Assembly: GCA_964396115.1 (NCBI GenBank)
Contig: CAYNDL010000045.1
Coordinates: 1 to 7,257 of the forward strand
DNA from: CAYNDL01 sp964396115
GTDB taxonomy: Bacteria; Patescibacteriota; Andersenbacteria; UBA10190; CAIZMI01
DNA length: 7,257 nucleotides
Direction of reading: 5' to 3'
Shown piece after piece: positions 5,928 through 7,257 of the stretch. Under the pieces are notes generated by a model. The model saw only the letters and a program-made list of their open reading frames with translations, was not told the origin of the DNA and did not search any database. Position numbers and translations under genes: made by a program. Within the stretch, counting starts at the first letter, position 1. Every line of letters starts with the position of its first letter.

Positions 5928-7257
5928 TTATAGCTCTCGCAAAGAAGGGGCGATGGACTTAACGTTAACGCGGATGGTACAGGTATCTTCTGAAAACCCA
6001 TCGCTGACTTTGTAGTTATATAAACGAGCGTCATTGGGAGCAACAAATGCGGCAGTTTGTTTTTTCACGGGATCGGAATAAGTAAGGGCTGGACCCCCAT
6101 CTAACGCTGTCCATGTGAAGTTCGCCGTTAGGTCCCCACCCGTTGTCGTAAGGGCAACAGATTGACCGGGATAAACCGAAGAGCTAGACACATTACACGA
6201 AACTGGTTCGCGCGTAGCTGCAGCAACTGTAATAGAACAGTTCGCCTCTCCTGTGGTACCAGGACTCTGTACCTTATAACGGTAAGTGTTCTCAGCCGGC
6301 GAATAGAATGTCGGAGCTGTAAAAGTAACTCTTTCGCTATTTGCATCATTTGGCACCAATGCGGTTGCAGCTGGATTCGGAATAGGAGCCAAGGAATTCC
6401 AGCTGTAAGTAGTGCCTGCTGGCGCGTTCTTTCCTTTAAGAACAACTGTCTGCCCAGCCGTAACGCCGCTCACGGAAGAACTGCCATTAGGTAGTTCGCA
6501 TGCGACAGCGGGTAGCGTCTGAACCGTAACACCAGGACACTGGACTGTTTGCACAATGTTTCCCGATAACGTCGACAAGTTGTTTGTTAGGGTAACTGTT
6601 TTTGATCCTGGGGTACCAAACGAGGTCGTGAAAGTAGCACCACTCCCCGTTGCAGGACTACCACCATTTGACCATTGAGCAGTTGCGACGGACGAAGTGT
6701 AAGTCACAGGATTGTTTACACTCGCCGTATTGCTAGAGACTGTACAGGTCGGATTAACCGGGAAGTTTACGTATGTAAAATCTTCATATTGAATTTCCCT
6801 GTACCACGAATCTGGCGGCATATACGTTATGTAATAGCTAGTCGAGAGGATCGTACTTTTTCCACCTGCGTAAGGGCCTGGCAAGGAAAGGACGCCCGAT
6901 ACATAACTATCGTTCCACCACCACCACTCATTACATCTCCAACAGTGATACGCACCCTGCCTACTAATTAAACTGGACCAATCAGAGGCCGGAGGTAGAG
7001 CAATCGAGCTACCGAATTCCCCACCATTTTTTGCATAGATCTTATGGTTCCAATCAGACCACGAATTGCCACATTGGTACCAATAGACATGGGCTTCGTA
7101 TGGGACGTTACCGTATGCGTAAGTGCCACCGTGTTGTGGTTTATTGATTAGAACACTGAAACTGTCAGGATCATTAATAAAATGTGTTTTGATAACATAG
7201 TGGATTCCTGCTTTTGCACCGAAACCATTTCCAAATAAACCATAAAGAGTTACCGCT
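5928..7257 (-). CDS. Large secreted/surface protein with PKD-like and tandem Ig-like domains, Trp-rich upstream region (5' end off window)
   Basis: The frame stays open from the stop at 5928 to the right edge, giving 442 visible C-terminal residues (numbered from the edge). The TTG at 6884 is internal. Residues 1-165 are rich in aromatics and glycine and match nothing I recognise; they include C62, the pair C105-W-R-C108 and four consecutive Trp (111-114). Residues ~166-240 form a PKD-like domain (WSNGG...TFTTSFGTPGSKTVTLT) bounded by C171 and C240. Residues ~250-345 and ~350-430 are two Ig-like domains with Cys pairs C253/C340 and C354/C426. These last two align with the two C-terminal domains of the left-edge gene (AGTTYSW against AGTNYSW, YPGQSV in both). 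The protein ends KSIAPSLREL, matching the left gene's tail. There is no C-terminal membrane helix. It is probably exported and disulfide-bonded; its ligand is unknown. Confidence 0.87.
   Translation of the reverse strand, partial: AVTLYGLFGNGFGAKAGIHYVIKTHFINDPDSFSVLINKPQHGGTYAYGNVPYEAHVYWYQCGNSWSDWNHKIYAKNGGEFGSSIALPPASDWSSLISRQGAYHCWRCNEWWWWNDSYVSGVLSLPGPYAGGKSTILSTSYYITYMPPDSWYREIQYEDFTYVNFPVNPTCTVSSNTASVNNPVTYTSSVATAQWSNGGSPATGSGATFTTSFGTPGSKTVTLTNNLSTLSGNIVQTVQCPGVTVQTLPAVACELPNGSSSVSGVTAGQTVVLKGKNAPAGTTYSWNSLAPIPNPAATALVPNDANSERVTFTAPTFYSPAENTYRYKVQSPGTTGEANCSITVAAATREPVSCNVSSSSVYPGQSVALTTTGGDLTANFTWTALDGGPALTYSDPVKKQTAAFVAPNDARLYNYKVSDGFSEDTCTIRVNVKSIAPSLREL

Noticed and set aside
5928..6884. 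Right-hand surface protein as a complete 318-aa protein starting at TTG 6884
   Set aside because: The frame continues open through 6885-7257 with protein-like sequence rich in Trp, Tyr and Cys, and no signal peptide follows the TTG. It is an internal codon of a gene cut by the window edge.
2..7257. Inverted copies at the two ends acting as a recombination or inversion site
   Set aside because: The similarity is at protein level. The DNA differs at most third positions, and the longest obvious match near the ends is CTATAAAAG, too short for homologous recombination.
1..7257. CRISPR arrays, tRNAs, insertion sequences, or TGA recoding
   Set aside because: I saw no regularly spaced direct repeats, no cloverleaf-like T-arm motif and no transposase. 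All genes end in TAA with normal-length products, so no alternative code is needed.

Overview
The window looks like chromosomal DNA from an uncultured, small-genome bacterium, most plausibly Patescibacteria (CPR). This is inferred from the gene mix: large secreted PKD/Ig-like proteins, a DUF5665-like membrane protein, a class A penicillin-binding protein (PBP) with a GNNDNSPM...GALGAAPLWK-type transpeptidase end and charged tail, and patchy use of Shine-Dalgarno sites. No marker gene fixes the lineage. There is no rRNA, tRNA, CRISPR array, transposase or phage gene. All eight stop codons are TAA, and nothing requires a variant genetic code.

Layout. (1) 2-1447, plus strand: the 3' part of a large surface protein with calcium-loop (DWNGDG) FG-GAP-like repeats and two Ig-like domains, closed by a 12-bp terminator hairpin. 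(2) 1569-2698, plus: an 86-aa glycine-rich single-pass membrane protein, a 180-aa general-stress (YflT/GS17M-like) protein and an 83-aa DUF5665-like membrane protein. (3) 2847-4922, plus: a bifunctional class A PBP (GT51 transglycosylase plus transpeptidase). (4) 5849-4919, minus: msrA then msrB, 4 nt apart. The end of msrB overlaps the end of the PBP gene by 4 nt. (5) From the right edge to 5928, minus: the 3' part of a second large surface protein, closed by an 11-bp terminator hairpin.

The two edge genes point inward and are related. Their last two domains align, with matching cysteine pairs and matching 'GQ-V' and 'F-[TVP]-[AP]' strands, and both end in K-S-[FI]-x-P-x-[ML]-R-E-L. This shared C-terminal module and tail is the most interesting signal here and could be an export, anchoring or assembly signal. 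The inner genes fit a cell-envelope and stress theme: peptidoglycan synthesis, small membrane proteins, a stress protein and repair of oxidised methionine. That link is inferred from adjacency only.

Both outer genes run off the window, so their N-termini, signal peptides and full domain content cannot be seen.
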